From positions 744,001 through 808,000 of the forward strand of contig NZ_JASHKQ010000001.1 of the NCBI RefSeq assembly GCF_030056795.1: a DNA stretch of 64,000 bases, in the 5' to 3' direction. The notes beneath the pieces are model-generated. The model ran no database searches, had not been told where the DNA came from, and saw only the letters and a list, made by a program, of their open reading frames with translations. Of this stretch, positions 8,955-17,539 are shown piece after piece. The translations under genes and the position numbers were made by a program. Source of the stretch: Rhodococcus sp. IEGM 1381 (lineage in GTDB: Bacteria; Actinomycetota; Actinomycetes; Mycobacteriales; Mycobacteriaceae). Numbering within the stretch: position 1 is the stretch's first letter; each line of letters begins with the position of its first letter.

Positions 8955-9733
8955 TGCGCTGCCTTCCATGCGTTCTCGGTGTTCTGCACTGCGCGCTGGT
9001 ATTCCGGTTCTGTGTTGTCGAGGGCGAGTAGCTCTTCGGGTGCCTTCCAGGCCAGTACGTCGAGCGTCGTTGTGGGGTACTCGGGGCTGGGGTCGAGTGG
9101 GTGAGCGGTGTTGACGAGCAACACGATCACCGGCAAGTGGATGAGCAGATCCATCGAGCGGCCGGGTCCGGCCGAGCCGGTGCTGACGAGGCTCCCGTCC
9201 GCTTCGACGGTGACGCCGTGGAAGAACGACAGTGACGGTGCGACGTCCCGCGGTTCGAGTCCGTGCTTGGCTGCGGCGAGGGTGAACAGTTCACGCCCTG
9301 CAGGGGCCGGCGAATGTGGTCCGCTCACTCCGTATTTCGCGGTGTTGGTCGCCGAGGACGTCGTGCCGCACAGTGCGTCGTGGTGGCCGGAGGTGTCGTC
9401 GACGATGGTCGCCAGCACGCGGCCCTGGTCCGAGAGCAGGGGATGGCCTGCGCTCAGGTACGCCTGCCACGGAACCTTGACGGTGTCGGCGGTGTTGAGC
9501 CGTTCCCACGGCGCGTCGACGCGGTAGAGCAGCAGGTTGGCGCAGGCGTCACCGTCGACGTCGACGAGTCGCAGCCGTGTTCCGCGAGCCAGGACCTTGG
9601 TGGTGTAGCTGCCGCCAGGCACCGATTCGGCCCACGTGAGCTCCGAGACACCCTCCGGTGCTGTGGGTGCGGGCGCGACGGTCGCCTGGGATCGTGCGTG
9701 TTCCTTGGCGGAATACGTTGTTGCGGTGCTCAT
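8951..9733 (-). CDS. DUF1989 protein, urea-carboxylase-associated type 1 (putative carboxyguanidine deiminase subunit)
   Basis: The 260-residue paralogue starts at ATG 9733, three bases after the permease stop. It carries DVDGDACANLLLY, CGTTSSATN and SLSFFHGV, the counterparts of the segments in the downstream protein, plus YGVSGPHSPAPAGRE typical of the type 1 member. The two genes are co-translated through ATGA and probably make a hetero-oligomer. The longer, charged N- and C-terminal extensions distinguish it from type 2. Confidence 0.88.
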   Translation of the reverse strand: MSTATTYSAKEHARSQATVAPAPTAPEGVSELTWAESVPGGSYTTKVLARGTRLRLVDVDGDACANLLLYRVDAPWERLNTADTVKVPWQAYLSAGHPLLSDQGRVLATIVDDTSGHHDALCGTTSSATNTAKYGVSGPHSPAPAGRELFTLAAAKHGLEPRDVAPSLSFFHGVTVEADGSLVSTGSAGPGRSMDLLIHLPVIVLLVNTAHPLDPSPEYPTTTLDVLAWKAPEELLALDNTEPEYQRAVQNTENAWKAAQ

Positions 9734-9736
9734 GGT

Positions 9737-11284
9737 TCAGGCTCCGATCGTGACGGGCTTCGGGTGGGCTTTGCCGTGGGGCAGGCAGGCGATACCCACG
9801 ACGATCACTGCGAGGACGGTCAGTGGTGCGGCCCATCGCAGCAGTGGGAATTCACCCGTGGGGTCGAAGATCTCGGCTCGCGGCCACGACAGGTTGACCA
9901 CCATGAGTCCGCCGTAGAAAACTGCGGCGATGTTGACGGGCAAGCCGAGTCGGCCGAGTGTGAAGAGCTTCTCGCCGTCGCTGTCCTTCTGCACTCCGCC
10001 GTGCGGCCAGCCCTTGAGTCGCTGGATCAGCAGCGGGACGGTCACCATCATGTACGCGAGGTAGATCAGCACGATGCAGACGCTCGAAAGCGTGGTGAAG
10101 ATCGCGGAGTTGCCGACGTTGACCGCCAGGATCGCGATGCAGGCTAGGCCGATGAGCACCGAGGGTGCGATGGGAGTTCCAGTGCGTGAGTTGACCTTTG
10201 CCAAGGCAGCGGACGCGGGAAGGCGACCGTCGCGGGCCATCGAGAACATCAGCCGCGAGGCCGCGGTCTGAATGGCGAGCGTGCAGATGAACACGGCAAT
10301 GGCGACGTCCACGAGCAGGACCTTGCCCCACGGGGACGTGAGGATCGAGTCGATGACGTACGGAAGGCCCTGGGTCGCAAGCTGACCGTCGGTGAGGCTC
10401 GGTGCGGCCATCAGTGCGCCGACGATCATCAGGCCACCGCCGAGTGCCGATGCCGACAGGGCGAGGCGGATGGTGCGCGGTGCGACGCGTCGGGGATTGC
10501 GGGTTTCCTCGGCGAGCTCGCCGGCCGAACCGAAGCCGACCATGACGTAGGCGGCCATCAGTCCCGAGACGATCCAGGCCCCGATGTAGCCGGGATCGGC
10601 TCCGGCACTTCCGGTGTCGAAGACCACCTGCGGTCCGCGCTCGGCGTGGGTGAAGAACACCAGCACCAGGGCGATGACGCCGGCGATTTCGCAGGTGACA
10701 CCGATGCTGTTGATGCGCGACATCCAGTTCACACCGATGCAGTTGATGAAGGTGGTGAGTACCAGCAGAATCGACCCAAGCACAACGGCATTCGCCGCAC
10801 CGCTGGGGGAGGTGAGTGCGGTGTCCTCGCCGATCAGCTGGAACCCGCCCCAGATGCTGGGGAGCACCACCTGCAACGCGATGGCGGCGGCGGAAGCGGT
10901 GACGATCTGCGCGATGATCATGAACCACCCGGCGAACCAGCCGACCAGTTCACCGCCCATGCGCCGCGACCAGTGGTAGATGGCACCCGAGATGGGATAG
11001 CGGGCCGCGAGTTCGGCGAAGTTGAGGGCCACCATGAACTGGCCGAGGAACACCAGCGGCCAGGTGAGAAAGAAGGCCGGGCCGCCGAAGCTGAAGCCGA
11101 GGCCGAAGAGCTGGAAGATGGTGGTCAGAATCGAGACGAACGAGAATCCGGCAGCGAACGACGCGTACTTGCCGAGGCTGCGGTGCAGCTGCTGGTCGTA
11201 ACCGAGGGCAGCAAGATCCGAATGGTCCGAGGTGCGGACCGGTTCCGAACCCGCGCCGGGGGCCGGCAATGTTGTCGAGCTCAT
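9737..11284 (-). CDS. APC-superfamily permease, first gene of the guanidine/urea-type operon
   Basis: ATG 11284 gives a 515-residue protein. A soluble N-terminus of about 45 residues is followed by about twelve hydrophobic segments and the APC features GFSFVSI, ISGAIYHW and GFGSAGELAEETRNP. It resembles amino-acid/GABA permeases of the APC superfamily. Being first in an operon with DUF1989, carboxyltransferase and atzF genes suggests it imports the operon's nitrogen substrate (guanidine, a guanidino compound or urea), but the sequence alone does not show the ligand. It is divergent from the TetR gene at 11472. Confidence 0.88.
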   Translation of the reverse strand: MSSTTLPAPGAGSEPVRTSDHSDLAALGYDQQLHRSLGKYASFAAGFSFVSILTTIFQLFGLGFSFGGPAFFLTWPLVFLGQFMVALNFAELAARYPISGAIYHWSRRMGGELVGWFAGWFMIIAQIVTASAAAIALQVVLPSIWGGFQLIGEDTALTSPSGAANAVVLGSILLVLTTFINCIGVNWMSRINSIGVTCEIAGVIALVLVFFTHAERGPQVVFDTGSAGADPGYIGAWIVSGLMAAYVMVGFGSAGELAEETRNPRRVAPRTIRLALSASALGGGLMIVGALMAAPSLTDGQLATQGLPYVIDSILTSPWGKVLLVDVAIAVFICTLAIQTAASRLMFSMARDGRLPASAALAKVNSRTGTPIAPSVLIGLACIAILAVNVGNSAIFTTLSSVCIVLIYLAYMMVTVPLLIQRLKGWPHGGVQKDSDGEKLFTLGRLGLPVNIAAVFYGGLMVVNLSWPRAEIFDPTGEFPLLRWAAPLTVLAVIVVGIACLPHGKAHPKPVTIGA

Positions 11285-11343
11285 CGTGTCTCCTACTGGC
11301 GAGGTGGGTGGTGAGTGACCGCCCGCTGCATCGCCGAGGCGGG

Positions 11344-11437
11344 TTTCTGTCAGTTGATAGTTTTCTGCACCGCCGTTCCCGCGCGGTGTCCGTCGTGAAA
11401 CAAGCTCGTTTCGTCTATTTCGATCAGATGACAGAAA
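11344..11437. repeat. Inverted nonamer pair flanking the divergent promoter region
   Basis: TTTCTGTCA at 11344-11352 and its exact reverse complement TGACAGAAA at 11429-11437 lie in the permease/TetR intergenic region, 76 bases apart. They bracket the central palindrome at 11397-11412. They may be distal operator half-sites allowing looping, or chance. Confidence 0.3.
11397..11412. promoter_or_regulatory. TetR-type operator candidate
   Basis: GAAACAAG-CTCGTTTC is a 16-base inverted repeat with one mismatched pair. It sits between the divergent permease operon (start 11284) and the TetR gene (start 11472). TetR-family repressors commonly bind such palindromes between their own gene and the divergent target, so this is the best candidate site for the adjacent regulator. 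Confidence 0.5.
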
Positions 11438-11471
11438 TCTCACCGTCACGTGGACCTGACAGGATGCAGTC

Positions 11472-12173
11472 ATGACCGGCGCAGGCAGACCACGGCTGAG
11501 CACAAAGAAGCGGGCAGGAGACACCGCCCGCGAGGAAATCCTCGACGCAGCGGCCGAGTTGTTCACCACTCGCGGCTTCACCAACACCTCGACTCGCGTC
11601 ATCGCCGACGCCGTCGGATTGCGTCAGGCCTCGCTCTATCACCACTTCGCGACCAAGGACGACATCCTCGACGCACTTCTCAGCGGCACCGTCGACGCGC
11701 CGTTGGCCGTTGCGCAGCGAATCCGTGATTCCGGGGCCGATGCCTCGACCCAGATGTACGCGCTCGCCTACTTCGACGCCGGGCAGCTCGCCGCGTCCAC
11801 CTGGAATCTGGGCGCGCTCTACCTGCTGCCCGAGCTGCGCAGCGAGCGCTTCGAGACCTTCCGCGACCATCGGTACACGCTGATGAGTCTGTATGCGGCC
11901 ATCGCGTCGGACACGTTGGGTCAACTCGACTCCGAGCGTCGACCGGGCACGGAAGACCTGCCGTTTCGCCTGGTGGAGACCGTGGTGAACGCGCGTGCCG
12001 ACCGCGAGAACGGACGCCGCGACCCGACGGCGGATGCGGCGGGGATCGCCGAGGCCGCCCTGCGGGTGCTCGGCTGGACAGGTGATGTCACGGCGCTGCA
12101 CCGGAGTGCGGAAACCCTGCTCGAGGCGGTCGTCGGAATAGTCGAGGATCGTCGGTCCTTGCATTCGACATGA
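11472..12173 (+). CDS. TetR-family regulator of the divergent DUF1989/allophanate operon
   Basis: The 233-residue protein has an N-terminal helix-turn-helix (about residues 37-62, TRVIADAVGLRQASLYHHF) typical of TetR, then a helical ligand-binding domain with no membrane segment. It is divergent from the permease operon and overlaps the following SDR gene by ATGA, so it probably represses both directions. The likely inducer is the operon's nitrogen substrate or an intermediate; this is inference from position. Confidence 0.9.
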   Translation: MTGAGRPRLSTKKRAGDTAREEILDAAAELFTTRGFTNTSTRVIADAVGLRQASLYHHFATKDDILDALLSGTVDAPLAVAQRIRDSGADASTQMYALAYFDAGQLAASTWNLGALYLLPELRSERFETFRDHRYTLMSLYAAIASDTLGQLDSERRPGTEDLPFRLVETVVNARADRENGRRDPTADAAGIAEAALRVLGWTGDVTALHRSAETLLEAVVGIVEDRRSLHST

Positions 12174-12835
12174 CGTCCATAGCAATAGTCGGAGCAGGTG
12201 CAGGTCTCGGAGCAGCAGTGGCGCGTAAGTTCGGCGCGCAGGGCTTCTCGGTCGGTCTCATCTCCCGCAACCAGTCCCGTGTCGACTCGCTCGCTGATCA
12301 GCTGGTGGCCGACGGTATATCCGCCAAGGGCTTCGCCGCCGACGTGCGCGACCCGGCCTCGATCGCCGCGGCCTTGGAGCAGGTCACCGAAACGCTCGGC
12401 CCCATCGAGGTGCTGCAGTACAGCCCGCTTCCGCAGAAGGACTTCATGCGGCCCGTGCTCGAGACCACCCCGGCAGACATGGTGGGCCCGGTCGAGTTCT
12501 CCATCTACGGATCGATCGCTGCCGTCCATCAGGTGCTACCGGGAATGCGATTCCTCGGCAAGAACAAAGGCACGATCCTGTTCGTCAACGGCGGCTCTGC
12601 GGTGAAGCCCGGTCGTACGGTCACCGGCACGTCCATCGCGTTCGCGGGCCAGGCCGCATATGCGCAGCTGCTCAACGAGGAGTTGGCCGACGAGGGAATT
12701 CAGGTGTCGCAGTTGATCATCGGTGGTGCCATCGATGGCAGCGATCCGAAGAAGAGCCCCGAGGCTCTCGCCGAGCAGCTGTGGAGCCTGCACACCGAAC
12801 GGGACAGGTTCCGGGTTCAGGTCGCCACGGACTGA
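12170..12835 (+). CDS. Short-chain dehydrogenase-like protein without the usual Tyr-x-x-x-Lys
   Basis: The 221-residue protein starts with ATG overlapping the TetR stop. The N-terminal nucleotide motif GAGAGLGAAVA (residues 7-17) and Rossmann fold are clear. At the position of the catalytic Tyr-x-x-x-Lys there is only AAYAQLLNEEL, without a lysine at the right spacing, and a Ser in the preceding VNGGSAV segment. It may be an atypical SDR, a nucleotide-binding sensor or a non-catalytic partner. Tight coupling to the TetR gene suggests a role linked to the adjacent operon. Confidence 0.82.
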   Translation: MTSIAIVGAGAGLGAAVARKFGAQGFSVGLISRNQSRVDSLADQLVADGISAKGFAADVRDPASIAAALEQVTETLGPIEVLQYSPLPQKDFMRPVLETTPADMVGPVEFSIYGSIAAVHQVLPGMRFLGKNKGTILFVNGGSAVKPGRTVTGTSIAFAGQAAYAQLLNEELADEGIQVSQLIIGGAIDGSDPKKSPEALAEQLWSLHTERDRFRVQVATD

Positions 12836-12849
12836 CTAGGCTTGCCGGC

Positions 12850-13290
12850 ATGACATCGCTGCCCGACTGGGCTCAGGGCCTGGACCTTGCACCCCACCCG
12901 GAGGGTGGTTGGTTTCGCGAGACCTGGCGCAGCGAGATCACGATTCCACAGATATCTCTGCCCGACGTTTATCCCGGTCCCCGCGCGGCAGGAACGGCAA
13001 TCCTGTTCCTGCTGATGCCCGGTCAGCAGTCGGCCTGGCACACCGTCCGCGGCACCGAGATGTGGCTGTACCACCGAGGCAGTCCAGTGAAGCTGGACCT
13101 CGGCGGCGCAGGGGACAAGCTGGGTGACGCGACCTCGCTGCTGGTTGCGCCCGAATCCCCGCAGCAGATCGTGCCACCGTTAGTGTGGCAGCGGGCGCAG
13201 CCGGTGGGCGACGAGCCGAGCCTGGTGAGCTGCATCGTCACTCCCGGATTCGATTTCGAGGATTTTCGGCTCGTGGACTCCCATGGGTAG
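12850..13290 (+). CDS. DUF985 cupin-fold protein
   Basis: ATG 12850 gives 146 residues with the DUF985 signature HPEGGWFRETWRS near the N-terminus and the cupin strand WHTVRGTEMWLYHRG containing a His. The fold is a single small beta-barrel that may bind a sugar nucleotide or metal; no reaction is established for the family. It overlaps the following spermidine-synthase-like gene by eight bases, so the two are co-expressed. Confidence 0.85.
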   Translation: MTSLPDWAQGLDLAPHPEGGWFRETWRSEITIPQISLPDVYPGPRAAGTAILFLLMPGQQSAWHTVRGTEMWLYHRGSPVKLDLGGAGDKLGDATSLLVAPESPQQIVPPLVWQRAQPVGDEPSLVSCIVTPGFDFEDFRLVDSHG

Positions 13291-14101
13291 GAAGCGCGAG
13301 TCCGCTGGAGGCCTGAAGCCCGGACTATTCGAAATCGATTCCGGCACCTGTGAATTGGTCCGCGATACATTCTCCGCCGATGGGTGGGTCGTCAACGTCA
13401 ACGATGTTCCCAGTTCGCACATCGACATGAACGACCCCACCGTCCTCGAATTCGAGTACATGCGGTGGATTTCGGGACTGGTTCGTGCGCAGTGGGATTC
13501 GAGCTTCCCGCTGAGAGCGCTGCATCTGGGCGGCGGAGCCTGCACGCTGGCCCGCTCGTTCACCGCCGAATTCCCCGGTGCGCGTCAGGTGGTGGTGGAG
13601 CTCGACGGCAGGCTCTCGGAATTGGTCCGCGAGTGGTTCGACCTCCCGCGGGCACCGCTGCTCCGCATCCGCGTCGGCGAAGCGCGGGCCGTCACCGAGA
13701 CGCTCAGCGAGAACAGCCGTGACCTGATCGTGCGAGATGTGTTCGCGGGAGCGGTAACTCCAGCCCCGTTGCTCACCGCCGAATTCACCGAGCATGTCCG
13801 ACGCGTCCTCTCACCCGGCGGCATGTACGTCGTCAACTGCGGTGACCGCCGGGACCTGTCGCTCGCGAAGCAGGAGGCGTCGACCATCGGAAGCATATTT
13901 CCTCACACGGCGATCGTCGCGGATCCGGCGATGCTCAAGGGCAGGCGTTACGGCAATATCATCATCGCCGGCAGCGATGTCCCGATCGGGGATTCCCCGG
14001 CATTGGCCCGTGAACTACTCGGCGGCGCAGTTCCGGCGCACGTGTGGCTGACCGAGGAAGTGCAGTCCTTCGCTCGTGACGCCAGGGTATTGAAGGATTA
14101 G
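13283..14101 (+). CDS. Spermidine-synthase-like methyltransferase-fold protein
   Basis: The 272-residue product has a Rossmann nucleotide-binding segment ALHLGGGACTLAR, an acidic strand end VVVELDGRL and a VRDVFAGAVTP segment matching the spermidine synthase family. The usual GGGDG motif is GGGAC here, so true aminopropyl transfer is doubtful. Such short proteins are common in actinobacteria and remain uncharacterised. Its TAG stop interlocks with the TAA stop of the convergent IclR gene in a shared TTAG at 14098-14101. Confidence 0.8.
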   Translation: MGRKRESAGGLKPGLFEIDSGTCELVRDTFSADGWVVNVNDVPSSHIDMNDPTVLEFEYMRWISGLVRAQWDSSFPLRALHLGGGACTLARSFTAEFPGARQVVVELDGRLSELVREWFDLPRAPLLRIRVGEARAVTETLSENSRDLIVRDVFAGAVTPAPLLTAEFTEHVRRVLSPGGMYVVNCGDRRDLSLAKQEASTIGSIFPHTAIVADPAMLKGRRYGNIIIAGSDVPIGDSPALARELLGGAVPAHVWLTEEVQSFARDARVLKD

Positions 14102-14859
14102 GGCGCTGGAACGTTGCTCGCGAGATCCTTCGCCAGTCGCTCGGCCGCCGAGATCAGCAGCGGTACGAACTGTTCGGCCGATTCGAGGGTGACCCGAGCC
14201 GAGGGCCCCGCGATGGACATCGCCGTGAGCGTCGGAGCGCCGAGCACCGGGACGGCGAAGCAGCGCACGCCCACTTCCTGCTCACCGTCGTCGACGGCGT
14301 AACCGCGTTCGCGGATCACGGCGAGGTCTGCGAGTAGGGCGTCGAGTGTGGTGATGGTGTTGACGGTCCGCGGGGCCATGCCCAGGCGACCGACGATCGC
14401 GCGGACGGCATCGTCGTCCAACTGCGACAGCAGCGCCTTGCCGACGCCGGTGGAATGCGGCAGCACGCGCTGACCCACCTCGTTGAACATCCGCATCGCG
14501 TGCTCGGACGGCACCTGCGCGACGTACACCGCCATGTCGTCCTCGAGAAACGCCATGTTGGACGTTTCGTGGGTTATCCGGACCAGCTCCGCGAGATACG
14601 GCTTGGCCCATCCACCGATGAGCTTGGAGGCGCTGTCTCCCAATCGAATGAGCTTGGTGCCCAATGCATATCGGCGTGACGGTAAGCGCCTGACGTAGCC
14701 CAGGGAGACGAGGGTCCCGATCAGTCGGTGCACCGTGGGCATCGGCAGATCGGTCGCCTCGGCCAGTTCGCTGATCCCGATGGATCCGCCGGAGGCTGCC
14801 ATGATGTCGAGCAGCTCGAACGCGCGCTCCACGGACTGCACCCCGCCACCTGCCGCCAC
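14098..14859 (-). CDS. IclR-family regulator of the urate/allantoin block
   Basis: The 253-residue protein starts at GTG 14859; a second GTG six codons later is possible. An N-terminal winged helix-turn-helix (SIGISELAEATDLPMPTVHRLI) is followed by the IclR effector domain with HSTGVGKALLS and a Cys in GVRCFAVPVL. IclR-type regulators such as AllR control allantoin and glyoxylate genes in other bacteria. It lies last in the leftward urate operon, so it is probably autoregulated together with uraD, uraH, urate oxidase and the permease. Candidate sites lie in the 18079-18300 divergent region. Confidence 0.9.
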   Translation of the reverse strand: MAAGGGVQSVERAFELLDIMAASGGSIGISELAEATDLPMPTVHRLIGTLVSLGYVRRLPSRRYALGTKLIRLGDSASKLIGGWAKPYLAELVRITHETSNMAFLEDDMAVYVAQVPSEHAMRMFNEVGQRVLPHSTGVGKALLSQLDDDAVRAIVGRLGMAPRTVNTITTLDALLADLAVIRERGYAVDDGEQEVGVRCFAVPVLGAPTLTAMSIAGPSARVTLESAEQFVPLLISAAERLAKDLASNVPAP

Positions 14860-14902
14860 AGTCCACCTCGCACCGTCGTAGTCGTACCCGTCCCGAAGGA
14901 CT

Positions 14903-16303
14903 CTACTGGTGATGCCGGGTCGCCACCGGCGGTGCAGCGGTTACCACCGAGGGTGAGGGCTTCTGGCCCTTCGTGATGACGTTGAACAGGATGTTCAGCA
15001 CGACGGCAACGATGCTCGCGGCGCTGATGCCCGAGTCGAGCACCACGTGGACCCAGTCGGGGAAGGCCGCATAGAAGCCGGGCACGGCGATGGGAATGAC
15101 ACCGAATCCGATGGCCACCGCCACGATGACGAGGTTGAGGTTGCCGTCGAACTCGACCCTGGACAGCGTCCGGATGCCGCTTGCCGCCACCGAGCCGAAC
15201 AACACGATGCCCGCACCGCCGAGTACCGGCAGCGGCACCGACGCCACCACGAGCCCGAGAACGGGAAAGAGTCCGAGGAACAGCAGCACCGAGCCGCCGG
15301 CTGCGACGACGTAGCGACTCTTGATACCGGTGACGGCCACGAGCCCGACGTTCTGGGCGAACGCACTGGCCGGGAAGGTGCCGAACACGGGAGCGATGGT
15401 GGTGGCGACCATGTCTGCTCGCAGGCCGTCGCCGACGCGTCGAGCATCGACGTCGGTGCCCACGATTTCACCGACGGCCAGGATGTCGGCGGTGGTCTCG
15501 GTCATGATCACCAGGATGACGACGACCATCGACATGATGGCTGCCATCTGGAATGTCGGTGCTCCGAACGCGAACGGCTCGGGGAAGCTGAAGATGGCAC
15601 CGTCACTCACACCGGAGAAATCGGCCTTGCCGACCAGGACCGCGAACACCGTGCCGACGATGATGCCGATGAGGATCGACAGGCGCGAGAGCGTGCCCTG
15701 TACGAGCCTGCTGACGAGCAGAACCACCACGAGGCTGAATGCCGCGAGACCGATGTTGGACATCGAGCCCCAGTCGGTGGCCTGTTGATCACCGCCCATG
15801 GCCCACCGAACCGCAACGGGCAGTAGGGAGATGCCGATGACGGTGATGATCGTGCCGGTCACCACCGGTGGGAAGAAGCGAACGATCTCGCTGAAGAACG
15901 GGGTGATGAGGATGCCGATCGCGCCGGCGGCGATGATGGCTCCGAACACCGAGTTCAGCCCGCCCGGGCCGCTCGCGATAGCCACCATAGTCGACACCGA
16001 CGCGAACGAAATACCCTGTACCAGAGGTAGCTTGGCACCGAAGTACGGCAGTCCCAGCGTCTGAAGCAACGTGGCGGCTCCGCTGACGAACAACGCGGCC
16101 GAGACCAGCAGTGCGATCTCGGTGCCGGTCAATCCCGCTGCGCCGCCGACGATCAGGGGTGGTGCGATGACACCGCCGTACATCGTCAGGATGTGCTGCA
16201 ATCCGTAGACGTACGACCTGCCGATCGACAACCGCTCGTCCTCGGGACGGGCGGGGTCGTGCGGCGCATGAGTCTTGGTCGGCGTGCGTTTCGTCAGCTT
16301 CAT
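14903..16303 (-). CDS. NCS2 nucleobase:cation symporter (uric acid/xanthine permease)
   Basis: ATG 16303 gives 466 residues with about 12-14 hydrophobic segments. Family motifs include VYGLQHILTMYGG near the N-terminus, the conserved FAQNVGLVAVTGIKSR, and TETTADILAVGEIVG, which carries a likely substrate Glu. The NCS2 family of xanthine and uric acid permeases fits best. The gene lies ten bases downstream of urate oxidase, strongly suggesting urate import for that enzyme. Confidence 0.92.
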   Translation of the reverse strand: MKLTKRTPTKTHAPHDPARPEDERLSIGRSYVYGLQHILTMYGGVIAPPLIVGGAAGLTGTEIALLVSAALFVSGAATLLQTLGLPYFGAKLPLVQGISFASVSTMVAIASGPGGLNSVFGAIIAAGAIGILITPFFSEIVRFFPPVVTGTIITVIGISLLPVAVRWAMGGDQQATDWGSMSNIGLAAFSLVVVLLVSRLVQGTLSRLSILIGIIVGTVFAVLVGKADFSGVSDGAIFSFPEPFAFGAPTFQMAAIMSMVVVILVIMTETTADILAVGEIVGTDVDARRVGDGLRADMVATTIAPVFGTFPASAFAQNVGLVAVTGIKSRYVVAAGGSVLLFLGLFPVLGLVVASVPLPVLGGAGIVLFGSVAASGIRTLSRVEFDGNLNLVIVAVAIGFGVIPIAVPGFYAAFPDWVHVVLDSGISAASIVAVVLNILFNVITKGQKPSPSVVTAAPPVATRHHQ

Positions 16304-16313
16304 GTCGGCGCTC

Positions 16314-17204
16314 CTAGCAGAATCCGGGCACGGTATCCCAGGCGCGGCCTGCGTCCGGGGCATCGTCGCGTTCCACCGTGGCCTCGATCAGACCGTAGGG
16401 GCGATCCGCGACGTAGAAGACCTCACCGGGGTTGTCGAGTCCGAACGGCTCGAGGTCGACGAGGAAGTGGTGGATGTTGGGCATCGAGAACTTGATCTCG
16501 CCGATCTCCGGGTGTGCTTCGAGAACCTGCTTACCCATCTGGAACAGGCTCTGCTGCAACGCAAGAGAGTGAGTGGACGCGAAGGCGTCGAGCATGATCG
16601 AACGGACGTCGTCGAAGGTCTTGTCGAAATCGAGCTCGGTGGTGAGGTACCGCCAGCGGGCGCTGACCGAGGTGGCCAGGATTCGGTCCGTGGTTTCCTT
16701 CAGCGTGGTGTAGCGATCGTTCGGGTAACCCCAGAATTCCGACGCCGTCGAGTTGAGGACCACGAGATCGCTGATTCCGGAGACGATGGAGATGTCGTCG
16801 CCGTCGACCGTGACGATGGTGTTCCGCTTCTCGTCGCTCGCCTTGACGAAGGAATGGTCGTATCCGTCTTCCCCGTTCGCGATACGCGACCACTGGTACT
16901 GCTCGATTCCCCAGCGTCCACCGGTGATCCAATCGAAGTTGCCGGTGAAGTGCGCGCCGAGACGGAGTGCGAAGTTCTCGATCGCGCCGATGCCGTCGCG
17001 GGCGAAGGCATAGACGGTGTTCTTCTGGGTGTCGGTCGCGACGACGTGTGCGTTGTCGCCTTCGATGTGGACGGCGTCGAGGTCGCCGCGCAGTTGGGAG
17101 GTGACGCTGACGTCGGTGATCCGGTGGCGGGGCGTCTCGCGGTCGATGCGGACGAGTCTGCATTCGGCTTTGCCGTACTGGTTTGCTCCGAGCACGATGG
17201 TCAT
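16314..17204 (-). CDS. Urate oxidase (uricase)
   Basis: The 296-residue enzyme starts at ATG 17204. It carries the catalytic Thr motif VVATDTQKNTVY (residues 54-65) and ISGISDLVVLNSTASEFWGY, both typical of cofactor-free uricases, plus the family IGEIKFSMPNIHH. It oxidises urate to 5-hydroxyisourate. There is no peroxisomal-type tail. It sits between uraH and the permease, with gaps of five and ten bases, in one operon. Confidence 0.96.
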   Translation of the reverse strand: MTIVLGANQYGKAECRLVRIDRETPRHRITDVSVTSQLRGDLDAVHIEGDNAHVVATDTQKNTVYAFARDGIGAIENFALRLGAHFTGNFDWITGGRWGIEQYQWSRIANGEDGYDHSFVKASDEKRNTIVTVDGDDISIVSGISDLVVLNSTASEFWGYPNDRYTTLKETTDRILATSVSARWRYLTTELDFDKTFDDVRSIMLDAFASTHSLALQQSLFQMGKQVLEAHPEIGEIKFSMPNIHHFLVDLEPFGLDNPGEVFYVADRPYGLIEATVERDDAPDAGRAWDTVPGFC

Positions 17205-17209
17205 TGTTT

Positions 17210-17539
17210 CTAGCTCCCTCGATAGGTGGTGAAAGCGAACGGGCTCAACAGAAGTGGGATGTGATAGTGCTGGTCGGGTGCGGTGATCTCGAAGGTGACG
17301 ACAACTTCGGGGTGAAAGCACGCGGTGTTCTGCGCCGCGAAGTACGCACCGGTGTCGAAGGTGAGGCGATAGGTTCCGGGCGTCAGTTCACTCGGCCCGA
17401 GCGAGGAGACTCTGCCCTGTTCGTCGGTGACGGACTGTGCAACCGCGTTGCCGTCAGTATCGTTCAGTTGGATCGAGAGTCCTTGTGCAGGAACACCTCT
17501 CGCGGCGTCAAGTACGTGGGCGGTGACATGACTCGTCAT
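17210..17539 (-). CDS. uraH: 5-Hydroxyisourate hydrolase (transthyretin-like)
   Basis: This 109-residue protein begins MTSHVTAHVLDAARG and ends in the diagnostic tetrapeptide YRGS, with HYHIPLLLSPF before it. It hydrolyses 5-hydroxyisourate to OHCU, the step after urate oxidase. Its ATG overlaps the uraD stop as ATGA. Confidence 0.96.
   Translation of the reverse strand: MTSHVTAHVLDAARGVPAQGLSIQLNDTDGNAVAQSVTDEQGRVSSLGPSELTPGTYRLTFDTGAYFAAQNTACFHPEVVVTFEITAPDQHYHIPLLLSPFAFTTYRGS

Noticed and set aside
11285..11471. Guanidine riboswitch upstream of the permease operon
   Set aside because: I looked for conserved ykkC-type paired elements on the permease strand and could not see them; the TetR gene and palindromes explain control better.
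16314..17213. Long + strand frame opposite urate oxidase
   Set aside because: Antisense shadow; the leftward frame carries all uricase motifs.
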